From NCBI RefSeq assembly GCF_947500405.1, contig NZ_CANMRY010000001.1:62001-126000 (forward strand): DNA of 64,000 bases, given 5' to 3'. The notes under the pieces were generated by a model that saw only the letters and a program-made list of their open reading frames with translations, was not told where the DNA came from and searched no databases. Position 1 is the first letter of the stretch, and every line of letters starts with the position of its first letter. The position numbers and the translations under genes were made by a program. The stretch is from an uncultured Maribacter sp. GTDB lineage: Bacteria > Bacteroidota > Bacteroidia > Flavobacteriales > Flavobacteriaceae. Below are positions 1 through 8,027 of the stretch, piece by piece.

Positions 1-505
1 TTTCGCCCTGTTTAAATTCTTTTCCTGTATATAATTCTTCTATGGAAGAAATGGACAAATGTCCATATAAGGTATAAAAGACCTCATTATTTACAGAATG
101 TTCTAAAATTATAGTTGGTCCATAATCACCTGGGGTAGTATTATTTTTAAAACTGTGTACTTTACCATCAATAGGAGTTACTATAAGTGTACCTATTGGT
201 GCCCAAACATCTAATCCTAAGTGAATATTTCTAACAAAATCAGATGCACTATTAAAACTAGGTGTATTAGAATATAAATTTCTTTGCTCCAAGTAACCAC
301 CATAAGCAACTTTTGCTTTCGAAGCAGCTAAAACCGTATCTATATATTCTTGACATCCTGCTGGTGTGGTAATATTGTGGTGTTCAAGACTAGTATTTGA
401 AACAGATAAATCTAAAGGAGTATATACATCTAAAGAAAATTTAGAATCAATAATAGGTATAGGTTTTTTAGGAATAGTAACTAATATCTTTTCTAAATCT
501 GTCAT
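1..505 (-). CDS. M23 family metallopeptidase, 5' part only (runs off left edge)
   Basis: The minus strand is open from an ATG at 505-503 to the window edge, giving 168 residues with no stop. Near residue 110 lies the motif NIHLGLDVWAP, which contains the HxGxD-type zinc-ligand motif of M23 (LytM-like) peptidases, followed by a beta-rich stretch with YGHLS, also typical of the fold. The second zinc motif (HxH) would lie past the edge. No signal peptide is seen at this start, so the protein may be cytoplasmic or the start may be elsewhere. M23 enzymes usually cleave peptide cross-links in peptidoglycan. The gene is divergent from msrA. Confidence 0.72.
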   Translation of the reverse strand, partial: MTDLEKILVTIPKKPIPIIDSKFSLDVYTPLDLSVSNTSLEHHNITTPAGCQEYIDTVLAASKAKVAYGGYLEQRNLYSNTPSFNSASDFVRNIHLGLDVWAPIGTLIVTPIDGKVHSFKNNTTPGDYGPTIILEHSVNNEVFYTLYGHLSISSIEELYTGKEFKQGE

Positions 506-626
506 ATTGTAAACTTAAAACAAGAATAGGTATGTATTAAATTTGATATTAATTTTTAATTAACAACTTTTTAACCCAATACTATTGTAAGGTATTTTAT
601 CTTTTGAGTACTAAAACAGAAAAAAT

Positions 627-1313
627 ATGTCCTTTATAAAATTACTACTAGTATCAACTTCATTTCTTTTTACACTTGGATGCCAATCTAAAATAAAAAA
701 AGAAATTCCTGTTACACAAGAAATGCAAGAAGTAACAGAAGTAAAACTAACACCCCAAGAATTAAGCGACTATGAAACTGCTTATTTTGCTAGCGGATGT
801 TTTTGGTGTGTAGAAGCTATTTTTGAAAGTGTAAAAGGAGTTAAAGAAGTAGTATCTGGGTATTCTGGAGGAAAAGAAAAAAACCCAACCTATGAAGATG
901 TAGGTTATGGAAAAACAACCCATGCAGAAACAGTTGAAATTTTTTATGACCCAAACGTAATTTCTTTTACCGCTTTAGTTCAAGTATTCTTTGGTTCTCA
1001 TGACCCAACTACACTAAACCGTCAAGGGCCAGATAAAGGAACACAATATAGATCTATAGCTTTTTATAAAAATGAAAAAGAGAAAGAAATTATTACCTCT
1101 TATATAAAAGCTTTAAAAGACCAAAATGTATATGATGGTTTACCTATAACAACGGAAGTAACTGCTTTTTCTAAATTTTACAAAGCAGAAGAATACCATC
1201 AAGATTATGAAAAAAGGAATCCTAATAACTCTTATATAAAAAATGTATCTATCCCAAGGCTAAATAGATTTAAAAAGAATTTTGGTGATTTTTTAAAAGA
1301 TAATTCACATTAA
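627..1313 (+). CDS. msrA: Peptide methionine-S-sulfoxide reductase MsrA, lipoprotein form
   Basis: This enzyme reduces methionine-S-sulfoxide in oxidised proteins. The catalytic motif GCFWC is at residues 57-61 (Cys58 is the expected nucleophile), followed by the family signatures SGYSGG, HAETVEI, FFGSHDPT, GTQYRSIAFY and EYHQDY. The N-terminus is a lipoprotein signal with lipobox TLGC (Cys19), so this copy should sit in the envelope, unlike the cytoplasmic E. coli enzyme. Length 228 is normal for MsrA plus a signal. No MsrB is fused or adjacent. It is a single-gene unit followed by a strong terminator. Confidence 0.96.
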   Translation: MSFIKLLLVSTSFLFTLGCQSKIKKEIPVTQEMQEVTEVKLTPQELSDYETAYFASGCFWCVEAIFESVKGVKEVVSGYSGGKEKNPTYEDVGYGKTTHAETVEIFYDPNVISFTALVQVFFGSHDPTTLNRQGPDKGTQYRSIAFYKNEKEKEIITSYIKALKDQNVYDGLPITTEVTAFSKFYKAEEYHQDYEKRNPNNSYIKNVSIPRLNRFKKNFGDFLKDNSH

Positions 1314-1335
1314 ACTGAATTTTAAAAGTTTTTAT

Positions 1336-1380
1336 AAACGCTCCTTTATTATCTAATCTAATAAAGGAGCGTTTTTTTAT
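1336..1380 (+). terminator. Intrinsic terminator after msrA
   Basis: A perfect 16-bp stem (AAACGCTCCTTTATTA at 1336-1351 with its complement at 1359-1374), a 7-nt loop and a T-run to 1378. It sits 22 nt after the msrA stop. Confidence 0.9.
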
Positions 1381-1535
1381 GAACCTATTTAAAAATAAGA
1401 TTAATACAACTACAAGATGTACTTTATAGATAAAATGTAAAAATTACGCTAATAATTTGTACTTTAGACTAATTAATGTGTACGAACACGGTAAAACTAA
1501 AAACGCTTAAAATAATCAAACAAATTATCTATTTT

Positions 1536-2921
1536 ATGAAAACAGTATTAAAATCACGTTCCATAATTTATCTACTATTATGTGTAATAACAGTTATTGG
1601 GTGTACAGAACAAAAGAAAGACACTACACCTTGGGTTTCTATTTTTGATGGAGAAACATTAAACGGCTGGACACAAAAAGGTGGTATTGCTACATACACC
1701 GTAAGAGATGGCTCTATAGTAGGAACTACAGTAAAAAATACCCCTAATTCTTTCTTAACATCAGATAAAATGTATGGCGATTTTATTCTTGAGTTAGATT
1801 ATAAGGTAGATTCTAGCATGAACTCTGGTATACAAATACGAAGTAATAGTTTTCCTTACTATAAAGATGGTAGAGTTCACGGTTACCAAATAGAAATAGA
1901 CCCTTCTCCACGTGCATGGAGTGCTGGGATTTTTGATGAGGCTCGTAGAGGTTGGCTAAACCCATTAAATAAAAACCCTGAAGCCCAAAAAGCTTTTAAA
2001 CAAAACGACTGGAATCACTATAGAATTGAAGCTATTGGAGATACTTTAAAAACGTGGATTAATGATGTTCCTGCTGCTTATTTAATAGATGATAAAACAG
2101 CAAGTGGTTTTATTGCGTTACAAGTACATAGTATAAATGAAAAAAAGAAAGAAGGAACAGAGATAATATGGAAAAACATTAATATCCTTACAGATAACTT
2201 AGCTAAATATTCCAAAAAATCTCCTTTAACTCCTATCAACACAAAAAATAAACTTACTGTAAACGAAAAAAAAGCTGGTTGGGAAATGTTATGGGATGGC
2301 AAAACTACAAAAGGTTGGAAAGGTGCTAAATTAGAAGGGTTTCCTGAAAATGGGTGGGAAATAGAAAATGGAGAATTAACCGTAGTAGCTTCTGATGGTG
2401 CTGAATCTGCTGCTGGCGGAGATATTGTTACTAAAGAATTATTTGCAAATTTTGAATTATCTGTAGATTTTAAACTAACTCCTGGTGCAAATAGTGGTAT
2501 TAAATACTATGTAGATACTAATCTAAATAAAGGAGCAGGCTCTTCTATTGGCTTAGAATATCAAATTTTAGATGACACTTTACATCCAGATGCTAAAAGA
2601 GGAAATCATGAAGGAAGTAGAACAGTATGCTCTTTGTATGATTTGATTAAAGCTGACCCAAACAAACCTGTAAATCCAATAGGAGAATGGAATACAGCAT
2701 ATATTTCTTCTATAGACAATCATGTAGAACACTGGATAAACGGCGTAAAAGTTTTAGAATATGAAAGAAAAAGTCCAGAATATTTAAAATTAGTCTCTGA
2801 AAGTAAATATAATAAGTGGCCAAATTTTGGAGAACTTGAAAAAGGCCAATTATTATTACAAGATCACGGAAATAAAGTTTCCTTTAAAAATATAAAGGTT
2901 AACAAATCTCCTAAAAAATAA
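1536..2921 (+). CDS. Double DUF1080 (3-keto-disaccharide hydrolase family) lipoprotein
   Basis: Two DUF1080/PF06439 domains lie in tandem, at about residues 30-215 and 245-455 of 461. Each opens with the family signature (FDGETLNGW; WDGKTTKGW) and contains the SGIQIR / SGIKYY strand. PF06439 members hydrolyse 3-keto-glycosides and have a concanavalin-like fold. The frame is open back to 1476, but the ATG at 1536 gives a clean lipoprotein signal with lipobox VIGC (Cys23), so I chose it. It is followed 3 nt later by a Gfo/Idh/MocA oxidoreductase and then by a second one. In this pathway an oxidoreductase makes or reduces the 3-keto sugar and the DUF1080 protein cleaves the bond. The substrate cannot be told from sequence. 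Confidence 0.88.
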   Translation: MKTVLKSRSIIYLLLCVITVIGCTEQKKDTTPWVSIFDGETLNGWTQKGGIATYTVRDGSIVGTTVKNTPNSFLTSDKMYGDFILELDYKVDSSMNSGIQIRSNSFPYYKDGRVHGYQIEIDPSPRAWSAGIFDEARRGWLNPLNKNPEAQKAFKQNDWNHYRIEAIGDTLKTWINDVPAAYLIDDKTASGFIALQVHSINEKKKEGTEIIWKNINILTDNLAKYSKKSPLTPINTKNKLTVNEKKAGWEMLWDGKTTKGWKGAKLEGFPENGWEIENGELTVVASDGAESAAGGDIVTKELFANFELSVDFKLTPGANSGIKYYVDTNLNKGAGSSIGLEYQILDDTLHPDAKRGNHEGSRTVCSLYDLIKADPNKPVNPIGEWNTAYISSIDNHVEHWINGVKVLEYERKSPEYLKLVSESKYNKWPNFGELEKGQLLLQDHGNKVSFKNIKVNKSPKK

Positions 2922-2924
2922 AAC

Positions 2925-4253
2925 ATGAATTCAAGAAGGGATTTTATAAAAAAAACTACTGCGGGAACTGCAGCAGTAACTATAGGAGGCTTGGTATTAC
3001 CTAGTTCTAGTTACGCAGGAATACTTGGTGCAAACGATAAAATAAATTGTGCAATTATAGGTGTTCGCAGTAGAGCTAAGGCTCATGTATTAGCTATAAA
3101 CAAAGATAAAAATGCCAAAATACTATATAACTGTGATGTAGATGATACTATTATAGAAGAGCATAATATATGGTGCAAAAACAATATTGGGTATGTACCT
3201 AAAGTAGAGAAAGACTTTAGAAAAGTATTAGAAGACAAAAGGGTAGATGCCGTTTTTATTGCAACTCCAGAACACTGGCATGCACCAATGGCTATAATGG
3301 CTTTACAAGCAGGAAAACATGTTTATGTAGAAAAACCATGTAGCCATAACCCATATGAAAATGACTTACTAGTTGAAGCACAAAAGAAGTACGGTAAAAA
3401 AGTACAGATGGGAAACCAACAGCGCTCTGCTAAAAGCTCTATTCTTGCTATAAAAGAAATAAGAGAAGGTATTATTGGAGACGTTTATAAAGGCGAAGCT
3501 TATTACTCTAACAACAGAGGTTCTATTGGAGTAGGAAACGTTATAGACGTTCCAAAAACATTAGACTGGGAGTTATGGCAAGGTCCAGCACCAAGAAAAG
3601 AGTACAAAGATAATATTCACCCATATAACTGGCATTGGTTTCATAACTGGGGAACAGGAGAAATTCATAATAACGGAACCCATGAAATAGATATTTGCCG
3701 TTGGGCTTTAGGAGTAAATTTACCAGAAAGTGTTACTTCTTTTGGAGGTAAATATACATATGAAGATGACTGGGAATTTGTAGATAACCAACAAGTAACT
3801 TACAAGTTTAAAGACGATAAATTCTTAACATGGACTGGTCATAGTCGTGGAAAAATACAACCTAAACAACCTGGAAGAGGTGCTACAATATATGGTAGCA
3901 AAGGTTCTATTACTCTAAGTAGAAATGCTTATAATTTATATGCTTTAGATGGCTCTCTTATAAAAACAGAAAAGGAAGCAGGACAAAGCGCTACAACAAA
4001 CACCAGAGGTGAAGGTAGTTTAGACGTGTCTCATGTTGGAAATTTCTTTGACGCTATTCGCGAAGATAAGAGTTTACATTCAGACATTCAGGACGCAAGT
4101 ATATCTACAATGTTATGCCACTTAGGAAATATGGCGCAAGACGCTGGAGAAACCTTGAAAATTGATACCTTAACAGGAAAAGTAACCAACAATGCAAAAG
4201 CTATGGAAAGCTGGAAAAGAGAATATGCCGCAGGTTGGGAACCTAAATTATAA
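2925..4253 (+). CDS. Gfo/Idh/MocA oxidoreductase with Tat signal (operon gene 2)
   Basis: NAD(P)-dependent sugar oxidoreductase family, 442 aa. The N-terminus SRRDFIKK followed by an Ala/Gly/Thr-rich segment is a twin-arginine signal, so it is probably exported folded with its cofactor. The Rossmann region begins near residue 40; the usual GxGxxG loop reads GVRSRA (46-51), lacking the second glycine. The family EKP motif is at 136-138. The substrate-domain signature GTGEIHNNGTHEIDICRWALG-like segment spans about 242-263 and includes the expected His and Asp. It sits 3 nt after the DUF1080 gene and 3 nt before a second oxidoreductase. A role in 3-keto-glycoside formation or reduction is inferred from context. 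Confidence 0.88.
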   Translation: MNSRRDFIKKTTAGTAAVTIGGLVLPSSSYAGILGANDKINCAIIGVRSRAKAHVLAINKDKNAKILYNCDVDDTIIEEHNIWCKNNIGYVPKVEKDFRKVLEDKRVDAVFIATPEHWHAPMAIMALQAGKHVYVEKPCSHNPYENDLLVEAQKKYGKKVQMGNQQRSAKSSILAIKEIREGIIGDVYKGEAYYSNNRGSIGVGNVIDVPKTLDWELWQGPAPRKEYKDNIHPYNWHWFHNWGTGEIHNNGTHEIDICRWALGVNLPESVTSFGGKYTYEDDWEFVDNQQVTYKFKDDKFLTWTGHSRGKIQPKQPGRGATIYGSKGSITLSRNAYNLYALDGSLIKTEKEAGQSATTNTRGEGSLDVSHVGNFFDAIREDKSLHSDIQDASISTMLCHLGNMAQDAGETLKIDTLTGKVTNNAKAMESWKREYAAGWEPKL

Positions 4254-4256
4254 CAC

Positions 4257-5444
4257 ATGAAAAGAAGAGATTTTGTATTAAAAGGAGCTTTAGCAACCGC
4301 AGGTATTGCTACCTCAACAAATGTTGTGGCCAATATTCTTAGTTCTAAAAACACTCTAGATAAAGTAACTATTGGAGTAATTGGCACAGGAAATCGTGGC
4401 AGCGGGTTAATCCCTTTAATAAATGAAATTAAAAATTTTGATGTTATAGCCTGTTGTGATACGTTACCCTTTAGATTAGAAAAAGGATTAAGTAACACAG
4501 CTAAAAAAGCTAAAGGATATTCGGATTATAGAAAACTATTAGATAATCCAGATATTGACGCTGTTTTAATTTCTACTCCTTTTAATACCCATTCTAAAAT
4601 TGCTATTGATGCTTTAGAAACAGGAAAACACGTTTACTGTGAAAAAACAATGGCAAAAGGTTTAGATGGTATTCAAAACCTAATAAATAAAACAAAAATA
4701 TCTAATACTGTATTTCAAACAGGGCACCAATACCATAGTTCTCGTTTATATACCCATGTAGTAAATTTACTAAAAGACGGGAAAGTTGGTAAAATAACTT
4801 CTTTTGAATGCCAATGGAATAGAAACGGAAACTGGAGAAGACCAGTACCAAAACCCGAATTAGAACGTGCAATTAACTGGAGAATGTATAAAGAGTTTTC
4901 TGGTGGCTTAGTTGCTGAACTATGCTCACATCAAATAGATTTTGTGAATTGGGTACTAGGTGCTACTCCAAACAAAGTAATGGGTATTGGCGGTATAGAT
5001 TATTGGAAAGATGGTAGAGAAACATATGATAATGTAAATTTACTATATGATTATCCTAACGGAGTAAAAGCCAAATTTACTTGCTTAACAAGTAATTCTA
5101 AAGATGGTTATCAAATAAAAGTAAAAGGAGACAAAGGAACTATTATTATGGGGCCTAGAAATGCTTGGTTTTATCCTGAAGGAACAAAAAACAAAAAACT
5201 AGGAATCGTAGATGGTGTTGCAGGAGCTACTGTTACTTTTGATAAAAATAAAGGGTATCCAATAAAAGTAGAACATTTAAACCCAAGTAAGCAGGCACTA
5301 CAAGATTTTAGAGATAGTATTACTCTAGATTCTTCTCCTATATCTAATATAACAACAGGAGCCAATACAGCTATTGCTGTGCAAATGGGGTTAGAAGCTA
5401 TGTATACAGAAAGCATTGTAAAATGGCCTTATAAAATAAGTTAG
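4257..5444 (+). CDS. Gfo/Idh/MocA oxidoreductase with Tat signal (operon gene 3)
   Basis: Second member of the same family, 395 aa. MKRRDFVLKGALATAG is a Tat-type signal. The nucleotide-binding loop is canonical here (IGTGNRG, 42-48), but the EKP motif reads EKT (129-131), an unusual change at a residue that normally shapes the cofactor/substrate site. A GGLVAELCSHQIDFVNW segment near residue 220 carries the conserved His and Asp. The two oxidoreductases are clearly diverged, so they probably act on different steps or sugars. The gene ends 3 nt from the stop of the convergent gene at 5448, with no visible terminator between them. Confidence 0.87.
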   Translation: MKRRDFVLKGALATAGIATSTNVVANILSSKNTLDKVTIGVIGTGNRGSGLIPLINEIKNFDVIACCDTLPFRLEKGLSNTAKKAKGYSDYRKLLDNPDIDAVLISTPFNTHSKIAIDALETGKHVYCEKTMAKGLDGIQNLINKTKISNTVFQTGHQYHSSRLYTHVVNLLKDGKVGKITSFECQWNRNGNWRRPVPKPELERAINWRMYKEFSGGLVAELCSHQIDFVNWVLGATPNKVMGIGGIDYWKDGRETYDNVNLLYDYPNGVKAKFTCLTSNSKDGYQIKVKGDKGTIIMGPRNAWFYPEGTKNKKLGIVDGVAGATVTFDKNKGYPIKVEHLNPSKQALQDFRDSITLDSSPISNITTGANTAIAVQMGLEAMYTESIVKWPYKIS

Positions 5445-5447
5445 CAA

Positions 5448-6839
5448 TTATTTTAAAACAACTTCGCTAAATTTAGCATCCACAGTAATATTTTTTTTAG
5501 AGGAGTTGTTTTTATGATAACCATTTATCATCGTAGTATTAGAATTACAGTCTTTTTTTACATGTACACTTTCCGGATAAGAAATTTCCGAAGCATACAT
5601 AAGACCTTCTAAATTACATGCCGAATTTGGTAAATTACACTCTAGCTCTGCATTTTGCATAGTTATACTTATATCTTTAAAATCACTATCAACATAATTA
5701 ATTTTAAGAGGGCCAAACTTATTATTAATAACTACTTTTTTAAATATTTTATTTATTGTAACATCTGAAGAAGTTGTGTTAAGGTTTAAAAATAACACTT
5801 CGTTTAAGGTTATATAATCTGAGTAATCCGCCTTTAAACTTCCATAATTCCATTTTTGAATAACCACTGGAGAATACGATGCATTTACCATTGTATTATT
5901 ACCCTCTATAATGTTGCCAGATAAATTAGAATATGACAAAGTTGCCCTTAAATTAAACGTTTGTTGGGCAAGTTTAACCTCACCGTGTCTAATATTTAGA
6001 TACATTTTGATAGATTTTGGCACCTTAATTTTTAATTTCTTCTTTATATTAAAATTCTTTGCCTTACCGTCTTTAGTTAAAAAAACTTTTCTTTTGGCGG
6101 CAGCATCATTTCTATGACGCTCCTCCTCTAGCCTATGTTCATGCTCTATCTCCTTATGAAGCCTTTCTATTTCTAAATGTACAGCTTCCATTTTCTCATG
6201 CGCCTTCTCTCTTTTAATTTCTGCTTTTTCCATCTTAGCTTCCATTTTTTCGCTCCAAGCTTCTATTTTTTCTTGATAATCCTTATCAAAATTTTTATCA
6301 AAATCTTTCTGCCATTTTTTTAAATATGCATCCCCCTCTTCTTCATACGCTTTGTAATCAAATTTAAAAGCAGAAACTGAAGACAATGGTGGCATTTCTG
6401 GTAGCTCTGGCAACTTAGGCATTTCTGGTAACTCAGGAAGTTCAACAACAATATGTTCTATAGCATTAACCTCTGGCATATTAAAACTAAAATCGTCCAT
6501 ATTATAATGGCCACTGCTAAATGCGGAAAGGCCTTTGTTATTAGATGTCACAACTATTCTTTTACTACTTCCTAGTATTTGTATAGGATCATCCTTAAAG
6601 TACATAGCTGCATCTTCCTCTGTTGCTCCTTCCAAAATAACTGTTGCTTCTATAGATACTTCGTTCTTGTCCCAAGTATCAAATTCTATATCTGCATAGC
6701 TTGTTTTTATATCTAGAATAGCACTATCTACTACTTTAAAAGTCTCTTTATATACCTTATTATTTTTTTGTCCGCTACATATAAACACAGACAATACTAT
6801 AATTAATAATAAATACTTTGTTTTATATAATTTGGTCAT
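5448..6839 (-). CDS. Secreted DUF4097-like protein with Pro-rich and coiled-coil inserts
   Basis: 463 aa with a signal peptide (cleavage near CSG, residues 21-23). Residues about 30-105 and 260-463 are beta-rich and resemble the DUF4097/adhesin-like beta-solenoid proteins that often end flavobacterial ECF-sigma operons (e.g. repeated DSAILDIKTSYADIEFDTW-type strands). Between them are a proline repeat built from ELPEMP/KLPELP units (about 133-152) and about 100 residues of highly charged Glu/Lys/His-rich helix (160-255), a likely coiled coil. It overlaps the upstream anti-sigma-like gene by 17 nt, so the three genes are co-transcribed. Function unknown; it may be the envelope output or sensor partner of the sigma system. 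Confidence 0.7.
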   Translation of the reverse strand: MTKLYKTKYLLLIIVLSVFICSGQKNNKVYKETFKVVDSAILDIKTSYADIEFDTWDKNEVSIEATVILEGATEEDAAMYFKDDPIQILGSSKRIVVTSNNKGLSAFSSGHYNMDDFSFNMPEVNAIEHIVVELPELPEMPKLPELPEMPPLSSVSAFKFDYKAYEEEGDAYLKKWQKDFDKNFDKDYQEKIEAWSEKMEAKMEKAEIKREKAHEKMEAVHLEIERLHKEIEHEHRLEEERHRNDAAAKRKVFLTKDGKAKNFNIKKKLKIKVPKSIKMYLNIRHGEVKLAQQTFNLRATLSYSNLSGNIIEGNNTMVNASYSPVVIQKWNYGSLKADYSDYITLNEVLFLNLNTTSSDVTINKIFKKVVINNKFGPLKINYVDSDFKDISITMQNAELECNLPNSACNLEGLMYASEISYPESVHVKKDCNSNTTMINGYHKNNSSKKNITVDAKFSEVVLK

Positions 6840-7392
6840 TTTCTTCTATTTTTAATTGATCTAATTTCCTTTTCAGCTTTTGTAACAACTGTAATCTTAA
6901 TTGCAAATTTTTAATTAATGCATTAATAGTATGGTTATTAGGTCCAGATTCATTTAATTCTTTGGTTAAAATTTCATATTCAGAATTTAACTTTGTAAGC
7001 TGTTCCATATAACCATCTACAAGCATTTTATTTTTATCAGAAACCTGCAAATTAGATAGTGATACGTTTATTGTTGCTGTATAATAATCTTCTACTTTTT
7101 TTAAATCTGGAGAAAGGTCTCCTAATGAAATTGGTTCTTTATTAACTGGCGTTTTAGTAACTACAATTGTCTCTATTGTTTCCTGTTTGTTATATTCTTT
7201 ATACCCAAAAACACCTGCAGTTATTAGTAATAAAATTGTGGCTGCTATTTTTAATAAACTATAACTTTTCTTTTTTTCTTTAAAAACAACATTATCTAAC
7301 CGCTTTAAAAAACGTTCTTCATGACCATCTTTTAGTTTTGATTTATGTGCTTGCTGTTCTTTTTTAAATAATTCTCTAAGATCCTGTTTCAT
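6823..7392 (-). CDS. Single-pass membrane protein, probable anti-sigma factor
   Basis: 189 aa. A basic, charged N-terminal cytoplasmic region (1-43), one transmembrane helix (about 44-62, LLKIAATILLLITAGVFGY), then an extracytoplasmic region ending in a Leu-rich heptad stretch (about 120-185) that should form a coiled coil. No zinc-binding HxxxCxxC motif is present, so this is not a ZAS-type anti-sigma. The call rests on size, topology and position: it starts inside the end of the ECF sigma gene (17-nt overlap) and overlaps the next gene by 17 nt as well. It would hold the sigma factor at the membrane until released. Confidence 0.65.
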   Translation of the reverse strand: MKQDLRELFKKEQQAHKSKLKDGHEERFLKRLDNVVFKEKKKSYSLLKIAATILLLITAGVFGYKEYNKQETIETIVVTKTPVNKEPISLGDLSPDLKKVEDYYTATINVSLSNLQVSDKNKMLVDGYMEQLTKLNSEYEILTKELNESGPNNHTINALIKNLQLRLQLLQKLKRKLDQLKIEENDQII

Positions 7393-7918
7393 AATCTTTT
7401 CCTTTTAAAATTTCTTTTAAATATCCTTTCCCTCGTAATAACCTAGTTCTACAGGTACTATGCGTAATATTTAAAACTTCAGATATTTCTAGATGATCAT
7501 AACCTTCTATCAAAAACATCATTACTACATATTTATAATTTTCTGGCAACTGATCTATTGCTTTGCGTACATCATTAATTGTATACTCTGGAGCAATACT
7601 CCAATCTTCATCTTCTACAATATGTACATAGCTTTCATCTAGAGCTACTATTTTTTCTTGCTTCTTTTTTAAAAAATCTATACTCTTATTTACTACTATT
7701 CTCTTTAACCACGCACCAAACGTTACTTCTCCTTTAAATTGCTCTATTTTCTGAAAAGCTTTAATAAATGACTCTTGCAAAACATCTTCTGCATCATCTG
7801 CATTTTTCACAAAACGCATGGCTATACAGTACATACCATCACAATATTGCCTATACAATTTTACCTGAGCTTTACGGTTATTTTGCTTACACTGTTCTAC
7901 TACATCTATTTGAAACAT
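7376..7918 (-). CDS. ECF-type RNA polymerase sigma factor
   Basis: 180 aa with sigma70 region 2 (about 20-85, including the core-binding helix DAEDVLQESFIKAF and promoter-melting segment FGAWLKRIVVNKSID) and region 4 (about 118-170, LPENYKYVVMMFLIEGYDHLEISE then a helix-turn-helix with THSTCRTRLLRGKGYL). There is no region 1 or 3, as expected for ECF group IV sigma factors. It heads a three-gene operon with a putative anti-sigma and a secreted protein, and a candidate ECF promoter lies 42 nt upstream, suggesting autoregulation. Confidence 0.95.
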   Translation of the reverse strand: MFQIDVVEQCKQNNRKAQVKLYRQYCDGMYCIAMRFVKNADDAEDVLQESFIKAFQKIEQFKGEVTFGAWLKRIVVNKSIDFLKKKQEKIVALDESYVHIVEDEDWSIAPEYTINDVRKAIDQLPENYKYVVMMFLIEGYDHLEISEVLNITHSTCRTRLLRGKGYLKEILKGKDYETGS

Positions 7919-7959
7919 TGGCCAGTTTCTGTCTTTTTTGGTTGCTTTGTTAAACTAAG

Positions 7960-7982
7960 GACGAAAGAATTATACCGATGTT
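7960..7982 (-). promoter_or_regulatory. Candidate ECF-sigma promoter (AAC-N16-CGTC)
   Basis: Read on the minus strand, AAC and CGTC are separated by exactly 16 nt, the classic ECF -35/-10 layout, 42 nt before the sigma factor start. No TAnnTTTG box is present here. This fits autoregulation but is a short motif. Confidence 0.45.
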
Positions 7983-8027
7983 GCAGAAAACGATTATTTT
8001 TATATCGATTTTTAAAATTTTGTCCTT

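Noticed and set aside
1476..1535. Longer start for the DUF1080 protein
   Set aside because: The extra 20 residues precede a complete lipoprotein signal, which would then be internal.
4088..4498. 136-codon open frame on the minus strand
   Set aside because: It lies fully opposite two convincing oxidoreductase genes, and its protein has no family features.
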